From the NCBI GenBank assembly GCA_035626815.1, contig DASPMY010000050.1, forward strand, positions 1-64,000: a stretch of 64,000 bases of DNA, given 5' to 3'. The DNA comes from Croceibacterium_A sp035626815. Its GTDB lineage: Bacteria > Pseudomonadota > Alphaproteobacteria > Sphingomonadales > Sphingomonadaceae. The notes under the pieces were generated by a model, which searched no databases, had not been told where the DNA came from, and was given only the letters and a program-made list of their open reading frames with translations. The translations under genes and the position numbers were made by a program. Positions 47,496-56,714 of the stretch are shown in pieces (the first letter of the stretch is position 1; each line of letters starts with the position of its first letter).

Positions 47496-49460
47496 TCAGG
47501 CGACCTTGGCCGCCTCTATCCGCGTCCAACGATAGCCGTACCACACGATCGCGGCCAATGCGGCGATGCCGACGAACTGGGCGGCGCCAGCGAAATCGTC
47601 GCCGACGAGCGCCAGCGGGTTCTCGCCAAACACCGCTACCAGCGCCGTCGACGCCAGGCCGAACAGGCTCTCGCCGACGATCATGCCGGTCGCCAGCAGC
47701 ACGCCGCTGCGCTTGAGGAAGGCGACGCGCTTGCCGCGCTCGGCACGCTTGTCCCAGCGGTGGCCGATCAGGGCGCCGATCCCCGTCGGCAGCATCAGCG
47801 AGATTGGCAGATACATGCCCATGGCGACGGCCAGCGGCGGCATGCGCAAGCCGCCTCCCCGGCGCCTGGCGCGTACCCCGAGCCACTCGTCGATGGCGAT
47901 GACGACGATGATGATCAGCGCGCCGTAGCTCAGCAGATCCCAGCGTATCGTGCCGCCGAGCACGCCTTGCGCCAGCGACGAGATCAGCGAGGCCTGCGGG
48001 GCTGCCAGCGCGTTCGGCCCGGCGTTCGGCGCCCCGGCGAAGCCGAGCGTCGAGTTGAGCAGGTCGAGCACCGGCGGGATCACCAGGCTGCCGCAGCCGA
48101 CGCCGAGGATGAGCGCGGCCTGCTGCTTCCACGGGGTCGAGCCGACCAGCTGCCCGGTCTTGAGGTCCTGCAGGTTGTCGTTGGAGATGAGCGCGATGCC
48201 GAACACGAACGAGGTGGCAAACAGCGCGAAGGCGACCAGCGCCTGGGTGTCGGCTTCCGAGCGCGCCTCGGGGAACAGCAGCGCCACCATCACCGCACCG
48301 ACGATGATCGACAGGATGCCGACGCCCGATACCGGGCTGTTCGAGGTCCCGACCAGGCCGGCCATGTAGCCGGTCACCGCCGCCACCACGGCTCCGACCA
48401 CGAGGACGAACAGCAGCGTCGCGGTGATGGCCGCGGCGAAGTTGGCCGCCACCGGCCCGCCCTGGACGAAAGTCCACAGCATCCAGCTGATCGGGATCAG
48501 CGCGACGATGAGCGTGCCGTAGACGATCGGGGCGGGAAGGTCGCGCTCGGTCAGGTCGAGCACCGCCCCGCCCTTGCGCGCGCGGTGGGCGGCGGCGATC
48601 CCGGCGAGCCCTGCGGCGATCGGCCTGACCAGCTTGAGCAGGGTCCAGATCGCCGCCACGGCGATCGCGCCGGCGCCGATGAAGCGCACCTCGGTGGCGA
48701 ACACCGTGCCGACCAGATCGTCGACCGGCGCGCTCGTGTCGGCGAGCGAGGTCCGCCACGGCAGCAGGATGCCCCACGACATGAAGGTGCCGAGGAGCAG
48801 CGAGATGCCGGCCGACAGCCCGATCAGGTGGCCGACGGCAATGAGTCCGAGCGAGGTCGTCGCGGCCACTCCGGTCGCGCCGTCGGCGATGCGGAAGTTG
48901 CGCCCGATCTCGGCCGCGGCGAGCTGCAGGGCGACGAGCAACGACAGCCCGGCGCTGATCAGGCCGCCGAAGATCATCGTCCGCAACCCGAACTTGTTCT
49001 CTTCCGCCCCTTCCGCGTCGCGGCTGCCCACCTTGAGCACCTCGGCTCCGGCGACCCCTTCGGGATATGGCAGGTCGGAATTGACGACGAGCGCGCGGCG
49101 CAGCGGGACCGACATCATCACCCCCATCGTGCCGCCGATGAAGCACAGCGCCGCCGTGGTCCAATAGGGGAAGCTCGTCCACCAGCCGATCATGACCAGC
49201 CCGGGGATGACGAAGATGATCGTCGCCACCGCGCCGGCGGCGCTGCAGATCGTCTGGGTGATGTTGTTCTCGACCAGCGAATTGTCGGCAAAGCCGCGCA
49301 GCAGCGCCATCGAGATCACCGCCGCCGGGAGCGCGGTCGAGAACGTCAGGCCGACGCGAAGACCGAAATAGACGTTGGCGGCGGTGAACACGAACGTCAG
49401 CGAGCCGCCCAGCAGGATCGCCCGCCAGGTCAGTTCACGCCTCATGACGGCGTCGGTCAT
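47496..49460 (-). CDS. OPT-family oligopeptide transporter
   Basis: 654 residues, about 15 helices. Family features: ILLGGSLTFVFTAANVYFGL at the N-terminus, NITQTICSAAGAVATIIFVI, SDLPYPEGVAGAEVLK, ISNDNLQDLKTGQLVGSTPW and an N-terminal-like repeat later. OPT proteins carry peptides or metal chelates by proton symport; this prokaryotic branch is uncharacterised. ATG 49460 is preceded by GGAGG. Confidence 0.92.
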   Translation of the reverse strand: MTDAVMRRELTWRAILLGGSLTFVFTAANVYFGLRVGLTFSTALPAAVISMALLRGFADNSLVENNITQTICSAAGAVATIIFVIPGLVMIGWWTSFPYWTTAALCFIGGTMGVMMSVPLRRALVVNSDLPYPEGVAGAEVLKVGSRDAEGAEENKFGLRTMIFGGLISAGLSLLVALQLAAAEIGRNFRIADGATGVAATTSLGLIAVGHLIGLSAGISLLLGTFMSWGILLPWRTSLADTSAPVDDLVGTVFATEVRFIGAGAIAVAAIWTLLKLVRPIAAGLAGIAAAHRARKGGAVLDLTERDLPAPIVYGTLIVALIPISWMLWTFVQGGPVAANFAAAITATLLFVLVVGAVVAAVTGYMAGLVGTSNSPVSGVGILSIIVGAVMVALLFPEARSEADTQALVAFALFATSFVFGIALISNDNLQDLKTGQLVGSTPWKQQAALILGVGCGSLVIPPVLDLLNSTLGFAGAPNAGPNALAAPQASLISSLAQGVLGGTIRWDLLSYGALIIIVVIAIDEWLGVRARRRGGGLRMPPLAVAMGMYLPISLMLPTGIGALIGHRWDKRAERGKRVAFLKRSGVLLATGMIVGESLFGLASTALVAVFGENPLALVGDDFAGAAQFVGIAALAAIVWYGYRWTRIEAAKVA

Positions 49461-49532
49461 CGATGGCCCTCCCCGGCTCCCTTGCGCGCGAGGGTTCGCA
49501 CGATTGCCGCGCGATGAGAAGCCATGTTCGCG

Positions 49533-50207
49533 TCAGGCGTCGGCGGCGGCCATCGCCTGCACGAAGGCGCGCACCGCCTCGGCCTCGTCGCCGCTCCACA
49601 CCGCGCCGCTGACCGCGAGGAAATCGGCCCCCGCCGCGACCAGCGGAGCGCAGTTCTGCGGCGTGATGCCGCCGATCGCCACGCACGGTATCTCCATCAG
49701 CCCTTGCCACCAGCTCAGCAGCTCGGGCTCAGGACGGTGGTCGCTGGCTTTGGTGCCGCTGGGGAAGAACGAGCCGAAGGCGACGTAGTCGGCGCCGGCC
49801 TCGCCCGCTTCCATCGCCAGGTGGCGGCTGGCGTGGCAGGTGACGCCGATCTGCGCCTCGCGCCCGAGCGCCTCGCGCGCCTCGCGCACGTCGCCGTCGT
49901 CCTGGCCGAGATGCACCCCGTCGGCTTTGAGCCGGCGGGCCAGCGCGATGCTGTCGTTGACGATGAAGGCGACCTCGCGCTCGCGGCAGATCGCCTGGAG
50001 CGGCTCGGCGAGCCGCGCGGCCTCGTGCTGGTCGATGCCTTTCACGCGGAACTGGAAGGCCGCCACGGGCCCGGCGTCGAGAGCGCGTTCGAGCCGCCGC
50101 GGAAAGGCGCCCGCCACATCGAGCGGCGAGACCAGGTAGAGCTGACAAGCCGGGCGCGCAGGAGCCGAACGGCCGGTTGCGGCATTGTCGAGGTCATGGC
50201 TGGCCAA
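49533..50207 (-). CDS. thiE: Thiamine-phosphate synthase (ThiE-like)
   Basis: Couples HMP-PP with hydroxyethylthiazole phosphate to form thiamine monophosphate. 224 residues. Recognised by AFQFRVKGIDQHEAARLAEP, FIVNDSIALARRLKADGVHL then GQDD, GVTCHASRHLAMEAGEAGAD, YVAFGSFFPSGTK and VAIGGITPQN. Start is uncertain: TTG 50207 is used (LASHDLDNAATG), overlapping the divergent DUF72 start by 12 bp; a further in-frame GTG at 50267 exists. No TPP riboswitch precedes it. Confidence 0.88.
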   Translation of the reverse strand: MASHDLDNAATGRSAPARPACQLYLVSPLDVAGAFPRRLERALDAGPVAAFQFRVKGIDQHEAARLAEPLQAICREREVAFIVNDSIALARRLKADGVHLGQDDGDVREAREALGREAQIGVTCHASRHLAMEAGEAGADYVAFGSFFPSGTKASDHRPEPELLSWWQGLMEIPCVAIGGITPQNCAPLVAAGADFLAVSGAVWSGDEAEAVRAFVQAMAAADA

Positions 50208-50957
50208 GCGTCCGTCCCTGTGGCTGCCCCGGTGCGCATCGGTTGCTCGGGGTGGATGTACAAGCACTGGCGCGCGCTGTTCTATCCGGAGAAGCTGCCC
50301 GTCAAGCGTTGGTTCGAGTATTACGCCGGCGAGTTCGATACCGTCGAGATCAACAACAGCTTCTATCGCCTGCCGACACCCGAAACGTTCGCCGCCTGGC
50401 GAGATCAGGCTCCGCCCGGGTTATGCTACGCGGTGAAGGCGAACCGTTTCCTCACCCAGGCCAAAAAGCTGAAGGATTGCGACGAGCCGATCGCGCGCAT
50501 GATGCGCTCGGTCTATGCATTGCGCCCGGCGCTCGGCCCGATCCTCTACCAGCTGCCGCCGCGCTTCCATCTCAACCTCGAGCGGCTCGAGAGCTTCCTG
50601 CGGCTGGTGCCGAAGGACGTGACCAGCGTGTTCGAGTTCCGCGAGAAATCGTGGTACACCGATGCGGTGTTCGCGGCGCTGGAGCGCCACGGCGCCGGCT
50701 TCTGCGCGCACGACATGCCGGGCTCGCGAAGCCCGCGCGTGGCCGCCGGGCCGGTAGCCTACTTGCGGTTCCACGGCGGGATCGGCAAGTACTGGGGCCG
50801 CTATTCGGACGAGAGCCTGCTCGGGTGGACCGACTGGATCGTCGAGCAGGCGAAAGCGGGGCGCGCGGTGTGGGCCTATTTCAACAACGATCCCGAGGCG
50901 CACGCCATCCACGACGCGCAGACGCTGCGGGCAATGGTGCGGCAGGCCTTGCGATGA
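50196..50957 (+). CDS. DUF72-family protein
   Basis: 253 residues forming a TIM-barrel-like protein. Signature: IGCSGWMYKHWRALFYPEKL, then EYYAGEFDTVEINNSFYRLP, ALRPALGPILYQLPPRFHLN, VFEFREKSWYTDAVF and YLRFHGGIGKYWGRYSD. The C-terminus WAYFNNDPEAHAIHDAQTL is also typical. The function of the DUF72 family is unknown. ATG 50196 overlaps the 5' end of the divergent thiE. The next gene starts 4 nt inside its stop. Confidence 0.93.
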   Translation: MAGQASVPVAAPVRIGCSGWMYKHWRALFYPEKLPVKRWFEYYAGEFDTVEINNSFYRLPTPETFAAWRDQAPPGLCYAVKANRFLTQAKKLKDCDEPIARMMRSVYALRPALGPILYQLPPRFHLNLERLESFLRLVPKDVTSVFEFREKSWYTDAVFAALERHGAGFCAHDMPGSRSPRVAAGPVAYLRFHGGIGKYWGRYSDESLLGWTDWIVEQAKAGRAVWAYFNNDPEAHAIHDAQTLRAMVRQALR

Positions 50958-51349
50958 GCACGTCGGCGACCTGCCTGGCCGTGCTCCTGGCCGCGGGTCT
51001 GGGTGCCTGTGCGCACGGCCTGGCGCCGAGCGACGACGGCGAGCGGACCTTGCGCCTCGGCCAGACCGGCGACCTCGGGCTGGTGACCGTCAAGCCGCTG
51101 CAGGTGCTCGAGGACAGCCGCTGCGCCGAGGGCGTCCAGTGCGTCTGGGCCGGCCGGCTGCGCGTGCGCGCCGAGATCGAGCCGCCCATCGGCGGGCACG
51201 AGCGGGTGCTGACGCTGGGCGAGGAGCAGACCATCGCCGGCGGGCAACTCGTGCTCAAGGAGGCGGCCCCCGATCCGGCCGCCGGCGGGACGATCGATCC
51301 GGCCGACTATCGCCTCGTGTTCTATTACCGGATGCCGAGGCCGGAGTAG
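50954..51349 (+). CDS. Small lipoprotein of unknown function
   Basis: 131 residues. A lipobox (VLLAAGLGAC) at about residues 10-19 indicates lipid anchoring. The mature part carries LVTVKPLQVLEDSRCAEGVQ, then CVWAGRLRVRAEIE and IDPADYRLVFYYRMPRPE. Two cysteines (SRC, VQC) may pair. It is coupled to the DUF72 gene by an ATGA overlap. Its 3' end overlaps the converging aldolase gene by 25 bp. Confidence 0.78.
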   Translation: MSTSATCLAVLLAAGLGACAHGLAPSDDGERTLRLGQTGDLGLVTVKPLQVLEDSRCAEGVQCVWAGRLRVRAEIEPPIGGHERVLTLGEEQTIAGGQLVLKEAAPDPAAGGTIDPADYRLVFYYRMPRPE

Positions 51350-52248
51350 TCGGGCGCCATCTTCTGCGTGCTGGCGCAGTGGATCGCGTCGATCGCCTCG
51401 CCAAGCGCACTGTCGAATTCCGCGTCGCTCATCTGCGCCCTCAGGTTGTCGAGCAGGGCCCGGCTGAAGCTGGCGATCATCCCCTCGTTCCTGGCGAGCT
51501 CGGCGCACGCCTCGTCGCGCGAGTAGCCGCCCGACAGCGCGACGACCTTGAGCACCTTCGGATGGCCGACGAGCGCCGCGAACGCGTTGGGCTCGACCGG
51601 GAGCGACAGCTTAAGCATGACCTGCGCGCCGTCGGGCAACGCATCCAGCTGGCGGAGGATCTCGTCGCGCAGGATGCTCTCGCCTGTGGCCCGGTCGGGC
51701 GCCTTGATCGAGTACTCGGGCTCGAGGATCGGCATCATGCCGTGCGCCAGCACCTGCTGGGCGACCTCGAACTGCTGCGCGACGATCGCGGCGATGCCGG
51801 CCGGGTTCGCGGCGTTGATCACCGAGCGCTCCTTGGTGCCGTAGACGCCGAGCGCCTTCGCCCGCTCGAGCAATGCGTCGAGCCCCGGCATCGGCTTCAT
51901 CAGCTGGACGCCGTCGGCCTCGTCCGCGAGCCCCTTGTCGATCTTGAGGAACGGCACCACACCCCTGGCGATCAGCGCCTGCGGCACCGGCACGCCGTCG
52001 ACGGTGCCGTCCATGGTCCTCTCGAACAGGATCGCCCCCACGACCTTGTCGCCGGAAAATGCGGGCGAGCGGATGATCCGGCAGCGCATCTCGTGGATGC
52101 GCGCGAACATCTCCTCGTCGCCGCTCCATGCGTCGTCGGCCACGCCGTACGCCCGCAGCGCCTTGGGCGTCGACCCGCCCGACTGGTCGAGCGCGGCGAT
52201 GAAGCCGTCTCCGCGGGCGATCCGGGCGGTCATTTCGGCGTGGTTCAT
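51325..52248 (-). CDS. fda: Class I fructose-bisphosphate aldolase
   Basis: Glycolytic cleavage and formation of fructose-1,6-bisphosphate through a lysine Schiff base. 307 residues, with GFIAALDQSGGSTPKALRAY near the start, VVPFLKIDKGLADEADGVQL, ILEPEYSIKA and the Schiff-base region VMLKLSLPVEPN. This is the short bacterial class I type. ATG 52248 was preferred to ATG 52269 for its better-placed GGAA. The gene lies on the same strand as pgk, gap and tkt but is cut off from them by an opposite-strand RTX gene. Confidence 0.95.
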   Translation of the reverse strand: MNHAEMTARIARGDGFIAALDQSGGSTPKALRAYGVADDAWSGDEEMFARIHEMRCRIIRSPAFSGDKVVGAILFERTMDGTVDGVPVPQALIARGVVPFLKIDKGLADEADGVQLMKPMPGLDALLERAKALGVYGTKERSVINAANPAGIAAIVAQQFEVAQQVLAHGMMPILEPEYSIKAPDRATGESILRDEILRQLDALPDGAQVMLKLSLPVEPNAFAALVGHPKVLKVVALSGGYSRDEACAELARNEGMIASFSRALLDNLRAQMSDAEFDSALGEAIDAIHCASTQKMAPDYSGLGIR

Positions 52249-52497
52249 CGGGTTTTTCCGCAGATGCAATTTCGATACCTTTGCGCATATCGCGCAGGGA
52301 CGTCGCTGGCATACTTTGGGGGCTGTAGGAAAGCCTTTAGTCGGGGGACCGGCGGGCGCCCGATGGCCGACGACCCTCGCCCTTGACGATCGGAAGGCTT
52401 TTCAGCAGGTTGCCCGTTACATACGGGCCGCGCATAGTCGATATCGGGAAGCTTTTTTCGCGCGCGCTGCCCGGGCGAGACCCGAGAGGAATGAGGC
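52249..52497. other. 249-bp divergent intergenic region before the RTX-type gene
   Basis: A TTGACG box is at 52383-52388 without a good -10 at normal spacing. The inverted repeat CCCGT-TACAT-ACGGG spans 52413-52427. Three related short sequences occur (GGAAAGCCTTT near 52328, GGAAGGCTTTT near 52392, GGGAAGCTTTTTT near 52447). These may be regulatory sites of the RTX gene. Confidence 0.4.
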
Positions 52498-53859
52498 ATG
52501 TATATCCTGGGCACCGACAACGGCGAGACCCTCGACGGGACGCCGGATGCCGATACGATCGAGGCGCGGGGCGGTGACGACACCGTGAACGCCGACGAAG
52601 GGGACGACATCGTCCTCGCCGGCCTGGGCAAGGACCTGATCTACGGCCAGGCCGGCAACGACGGCCTCTACTTCGGCGCCTACTTCGATTTCCTCGACCT
52701 CGCCGACGGCGGGGCCGGCGCCAACGACCAACTTGGGCTGCAAGGCAACTACGGTGCGTCCGGAACGCCGCTGACGCTGTCGGCCGGCAACATGGTCGAT
52801 ATCGAGCTGATGGCATTGCTGTCGGGCAGCAACACGGATTTCGGCGACACCGGCGGCCAACTTTACGATTACTATCTCACGACCGACGACGCGAACGTCG
52901 CGGCCGGACGGCGGCTGATCGTCAGCTTCAACCAGTTGCTCGCCGGCGAGGACGTCGGCTTCGACGGCTCGGCGGAAACCGACGGCTACTTCCTGACTTA
53001 TGGCGGCGAGGGTGCCGACCGGGTCACGGGGAGCCAGCTTGACGACGGGTTCTTCTTCGGTGGCAACCGCTGGGGCGCGAGCGACGCCGTCAGCGGGCAA
53101 GCCGGGTTAAACGATCAGCTGGGCTTGCAGGGGAACTACAGCGGGGCGGAGGCGATCACCTTCGGCGCGAGCCAGCTGACCGGAGTCGAGGCCCTCGTGA
53201 TGCTCAGCGGGAGCGACACCCGCTTCGGCAGCGCGGGCTCTTCGTACAGCTACGACGTCACGCTGCACGACGGCAACGTCGCGGTCGGGGAGAGGATGTT
53301 CGTCGTCGCCAACGGACTGACGGCCGACGAGACGCTGACCTTCGACGGCTCGGCCGAGGCCGACGGCCATCTGTTCGTGTTCAGCGGCGCGGCCGACGAC
53401 GAGATCCATGGCGGGGGAGCTGCCGACGAGCTTTACGGCGGCGGTGGCAATGACGTGCTGCACGGGGGCGGCGGCGGCACCGTGAGGGACGGAGGGGATC
53501 GGATGACGGGCGGAGAAGGGGACGATACGTTCCTCTACACCAGCATCGACGAAGCCTCGCCCAACGCGATCAATTACATCTGGGACTTCACACAGGGGGA
53601 CGACCGGATCGACTTGTCGGCCATCGACGCCAACACGGCCACGCCCGCGAACGACGCGTTCAGCTTCATCGGCACCGCCGCCTTCAGCGGCGCGCCGGGA
53701 GAGCTGCGGATTTTCGCGCGCGGCAGCCTCAGCTCGCCCCACTGGGTGGTCCAGGGCAATGTCGACGGGGTCGCCGGCGAAAACGGCTACACCGACTTCA
53801 ACATGCTCGTGTATGGTACTGGATTGACACCCCTGACGGGGAGCGACTTCGTTCTCTGA
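52498..53859 (+). CDS. RTX-type calcium-binding protein with an internal tandem domain
   Basis: 453 residues without an N-terminal signal peptide, as expected for type I secretion. The N-terminus has one set of Gly/Asp nonapeptides (GGDDTVNADEGDDIV). Two ~115-residue copies follow (about 56-175 and 185-303), each with NDQLGLQGNY, a VxAxxLLSGSxT element and FDGSAE-DG. A second GGxGND array (GGGAADELYGGGGNDVLHGG) then leads to the C-terminal serralysin-like secretion domain (DGGDRMTGGEGDDTFLYTSI, IWDFTQGDDRIDLSAI). No type I secretion genes are in the window. ATG 52498. Confidence 0.85.
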   Translation: MYILGTDNGETLDGTPDADTIEARGGDDTVNADEGDDIVLAGLGKDLIYGQAGNDGLYFGAYFDFLDLADGGAGANDQLGLQGNYGASGTPLTLSAGNMVDIELMALLSGSNTDFGDTGGQLYDYYLTTDDANVAAGRRLIVSFNQLLAGEDVGFDGSAETDGYFLTYGGEGADRVTGSQLDDGFFFGGNRWGASDAVSGQAGLNDQLGLQGNYSGAEAITFGASQLTGVEALVMLSGSDTRFGSAGSSYSYDVTLHDGNVAVGERMFVVANGLTADETLTFDGSAEADGHLFVFSGAADDEIHGGGAADELYGGGGNDVLHGGGGGTVRDGGDRMTGGEGDDTFLYTSIDEASPNAINYIWDFTQGDDRIDLSAIDANTATPANDAFSFIGTAAFSGAPGELRIFARGSLSSPHWVVQGNVDGVAGENGYTDFNMLVYGTGLTPLTGSDFVL

Positions 53860-53899
53860 GGGCGGGTTCCCGCCGCTCCTCTCGAGCTCGCCCGCGCCT

Positions 53900-55108
53900 C
53901 TAGTAGGCCATTCCGCGCAGCGCCGTCACGCCGGGCAGCTCGCGGCCTTCCATCCATTCGAGGAATGCGCCGCCGGCCGTTGAAACGTAGGAGAAATCCT
54001 CGGCCGCCCCGGCGTGGTTGAGCGCCGCCACGGTATCCCCGCCGCCGGCGACCGAGACGAGCGAGCCTTCGCGGGTCAGCGCCGCGGCGGTGCGCGCGAG
54101 CGCCACCGTGGCGGCGTCGAACGGCGGCGTCTCGAACGCCCCGAGCGGGCCGTTCCAGACCAACGTGCGGCAGGTCTTGAGCACATCGGCGAGCGACTCG
54201 ACCGCCTGCGGGCCGACGTCGAGGATCATCTCGTCGGCCGCGACCTCGTGGACGTTGCAGGTGCGCCGGGACGGCGGGTAGGCGGCGAACGCCTTCGCCA
54301 CCACGACGTCATAGGGCAAGTGCACCGTGCAGCCGGCCGCCTCGGCGGCGGCCATGATCGCCTCGGCCTTGGCCGCGAGGTCGTGCTCGGCGAGGCTCTT
54401 GCCGATGGCGACCCCGCGCGCGGCGAGGAAGGTGTTGGCCATCCCGCCGCCGATGATAAGGTGGTCCACGCGTGCCACGAGGTGCTCGAGCACCGCCAGC
54501 TTGGTCGAGACCTTGGCCCCGCCGACCACCGCCGCCACCGGCGGGTCGGGGTTGCCGAGCGCCTTGTCGAGCGCCTCGAGCTCGGCCTGCATCGCCCGCC
54601 CGGCGTAAGCCGGCAGCAGGTGGGCTAGGCCCTCGGTGGTGGCGTGCGCGCGGTGCGCGGCGGAAAACGCGTCGTTGACGTAAAGGTCGCCGTTGGCGGC
54701 GATGGCGCGGGCGAACTCGGGGTCGTTGGCCTCCTCGCCCGGCCAGAAGCGGGTGTTGTCGAGCAGGCCGATGCCGCCGGGGCCGAAGATGCCGAGCGAT
54801 TGCTCGACCACCGGGCCGGACAGCTCGGAAATGAACATCACCTCGTGCCCGAGCACTTGCGCCACGGCGCCCTGGATGACGCTGGTCGACAGGGTCGAGT
54901 GCCGCTCGCCCCCGGGGCGGCCGAAGTGCGTCAGCAGCAGCACCTTGGCGCCGGCGTCGGCCAGCTCGAGGATCGTCGGCGCCGAGGCCTGGATGCGCGT
55001 GCAGTCGCTGACCGAGCCTTCGTTCATCGGCACGTTGAAGTCGACACGGACGAGCGCGACCTTGCCGTGGACGTCGGGGAGCGAATCGAGCGTGCGGAAC
55101 GTGCTCAC
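53900..55108 (-). CDS. pgk: Phosphoglycerate kinase
   Basis: ATP-forming step of glycolysis. 402 residues. The substrate-binding RVDFNVPMNEGSVSDCTRIQ, then LLTHFGRPGGERHSTLS, the hinge AVVGGAKVSTKLAVLEHL, and GPLGAFETPPFDAATVALAR are typical. The nucleotide motif is VSVAGGGDTVAAL, and the usual C-terminal FSYVSTAGGAFLEWMEG is present. The start is GTG 55108, overlapping the upstream MOSC gene stop by 4 nt, so it is coupled to that gene. Confidence 0.97.
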   Translation of the reverse strand: MSTFRTLDSLPDVHGKVALVRVDFNVPMNEGSVSDCTRIQASAPTILELADAGAKVLLLTHFGRPGGERHSTLSTSVIQGAVAQVLGHEVMFISELSGPVVEQSLGIFGPGGIGLLDNTRFWPGEEANDPEFARAIAANGDLYVNDAFSAAHRAHATTEGLAHLLPAYAGRAMQAELEALDKALGNPDPPVAAVVGGAKVSTKLAVLEHLVARVDHLIIGGGMANTFLAARGVAIGKSLAEHDLAAKAEAIMAAAEAAGCTVHLPYDVVVAKAFAAYPPSRRTCNVHEVAADEMILDVGPQAVESLADVLKTCRTLVWNGPLGAFETPPFDAATVALARTAAALTREGSLVSVAGGGDTVAALNHAGAAEDFSYVSTAGGAFLEWMEGRELPGVTALRGMAY

Positions 55109-55569
55109 GGCTCGATCCTGACGGCGTCGCCGACGGCGATCTCGCCGTCCGCGATCACCCGCGCGAGGAACCCGGCTCGCCAGTCGGGCGTCAGCGCGGC
55201 GCGCAGGCCCTCGTGGAGCGCGTCCATCCGCTCGCACGGCTCGCATTCGTCGGTGATCTCGACGACCAGCGTGTCGCCGATGCGCACGCGGGTGCCTGCC
55301 GCGCGCGGCAGGCGCAGGCCTTCCACGAGCAGGTTGCGGCGGCAGTCCGACCAGGCGAGCGCCGCGCCGGCTTCGGCCATCGCGGCGCCCACTCCCTCGG
55401 CCTCGATCAGCGAAACCTGCCGCTTGCGGCCCGGCTTCGACGACGCGCGCGTGCCGCGGTAATCGCCGCGGACGCCTTCGGCCATGGTGACGGCGACTTG
55501 CGCGACAGTCTCCATCGGCCCTTTCGGCTCCGCGTGGCGGGCGATACCTGCGAGCCTTCCTGTTTCCAT
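55105..55569 (-). CDS. MOSC-domain protein
   Basis: 154 residues. The MOSC core includes GVRGDYRGTRASSKPGRKRQ, VSLIEAEG, WSDCRRNLLVEGLRLPRAAG, VRIGDTLVVEITDECEPCER and WRAGFLARVIADGEIAVGD. MOSC domains bind the molybdenum cofactor sulfur site or deliver sulfur; the conserved Cys is in ECEPCERM. It sits between gap (8 bp) and pgk (4-nt overlap), inside the glycolytic operon, without an obvious metabolic link. ATG 55569 with GGGG upstream. Confidence 0.9.
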   Translation of the reverse strand: METGRLAGIARHAEPKGPMETVAQVAVTMAEGVRGDYRGTRASSKPGRKRQVSLIEAEGVGAAMAEAGAALAWSDCRRNLLVEGLRLPRAAGTRVRIGDTLVVEITDECEPCERMDALHEGLRAALTPDWRAGFLARVIADGEIAVGDAVRIEP

Positions 55570-55577
55570 TTCCCCAA

Positions 55578-56585
55578 TCACATCAGGCGGGCCATCACCC
55601 CGGCGGTGTCGATCATGCGGTTCGAGAAGCCCCACTCGTTGTCGTACCACGAGACCACGCGGGCGAGCCGACCTTCGAGGACGGCGGTCTCGAGGCTGTC
55701 CACCGTCGAGCTGGCGGGCTGGTGGTTGAAGTCCGAGCTGACGAGCGGCTGGTCGGTGTAGTCGAGCACGCCCTTCATCGCGCCCTCAGCGGCGGCCTTC
55801 AGCGCTTCGTTCAGCTCTTCCTTCGTGGTGTCGCGACCCGGCGTGAAGACGAGGTCGATCAGGCTGACGTTCGGCGTCGGCACGCGGACCGAGGAGCCGT
55901 CGAGCTTGCCCTTCAGCTCGGGCAGCACCAGCCCGACCGCGCGGGCGGCGCCGGTCGTAGTCGGGATCATGTTCATCGCCCCGGCGCGGGCGCGGCGCAG
56001 GTCCGAGTGGATCTGGTCGAGCATGCGCTGGTCGTTGGTGTAGCTGTGGATCGTGGTCATGAAGCCGCGCTCGATCCCGACGGCCTCGTGCAGCACCTTG
56101 GCGACCGGGGCGAGGCAGTTGGTGGTGCAGCTGGCATTGGAGACGATCACGTCCTCGGCGGTCAGTGTGTCCTGGTTGACGCCGAACACGATGGTCTTGG
56201 AGACGCCGGTCGCCGGGGCCGAGATCAGCACCCGCTTGGCGCCGGCGGCCAGATGCGGCCGGCTCGCCTCGTCGGACTGGAAGAAGCCGGTGCATTCGAG
56301 GACCAGCTCGACGCCGAGGTCCTTGTGCGGAAGCTTGCCCGGGTCGCGCTCCTTGGTGACCGCGATGTCCTTGCCGTTGACCTGGATCGAGTCGCCGTCC
56401 GAGGTGACGGTGCCGGGGAAGCGGCCGTGGGTGCTGTCGTAGGAAAACAGCAGCGCGTTCGACTTCGGATCGGCGAGGTCGTTGATCGCGACGAGCTCGA
56501 AATCATGGTCGTCGCGCTCGAGGATGGCACGCGCCACCAGCCGCCCGATGCGTCCGAACCCGTTGATCGCCACCTTCGTCGGCAT
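55578..56585 (-). CDS. gap: Glyceraldehyde-3-phosphate dehydrogenase
   Basis: 335 residues. The NAD-binding start VAINGFGRIGRLVARAILER and an Asp in LVAINDL indicate NAD+ preference. The catalytic Cys153 lies in VSNASCTTNCLAPVAKVLHE. Later motifs are HSYTNDQRMLDQIHSDLRRA, PTTTGAARAVGLVLPELKG and SWYDNEWGFSNRMIDT. It follows tkt across a repeat element and precedes the MOSC and pgk genes on the same strand. Confidence 0.97.
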   Translation of the reverse strand: MPTKVAINGFGRIGRLVARAILERDDHDFELVAINDLADPKSNALLFSYDSTHGRFPGTVTSDGDSIQVNGKDIAVTKERDPGKLPHKDLGVELVLECTGFFQSDEASRPHLAAGAKRVLISAPATGVSKTIVFGVNQDTLTAEDVIVSNASCTTNCLAPVAKVLHEAVGIERGFMTTIHSYTNDQRMLDQIHSDLRRARAGAMNMIPTTTGAARAVGLVLPELKGKLDGSSVRVPTPNVSLIDLVFTPGRDTTKEELNEALKAAAEGAMKGVLDYTDQPLVSSDFNHQPASSTVDSLETAVLEGRLARVVSWYDNEWGFSNRMIDTAGVMARLM

Positions 56586-56625
56586 TGAAGAAACTCCTGC
56601 TAAATCACCGAAACTAACCGGGCCT

Positions 56626-56710
56626 CGTCATGGCGAGGAGCGAAGCGACGAGGCAACCCAGGGGCGGCACCGAACTGCCTCTGGATTGCTTCGCTGCGCT
56701 CGCGATGACG
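56626..56710. repeat. Palindromic intergenic repeat, family B
   Basis: The arms CGTCATGGCGAGGAGCGAAG and GCTTCGCTGCGCTCGCGATG form a long imperfect foldback. This matches a repeat type common across alphaproteobacteria (GTCATTGCGAGGAGCGAAGC-type). It lies between the tkt and gap coding regions, 5 bp from the tkt stop. Confidence 0.85.
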
Positions 56711-56714
56711 AAAG

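Noticed and set aside
49533..50300. TPP riboswitch upstream of thiE
   Set aside because: The sequence before thiE is the coding region of the divergent DUF72 gene; no THI-box features were seen.
52413..52427. Inverted repeat before the RTX gene as a riboswitch or terminator
   Set aside because: 5-bp stem only, no T-run, and no conserved riboswitch features; kept only as a possible operator in the region entry.
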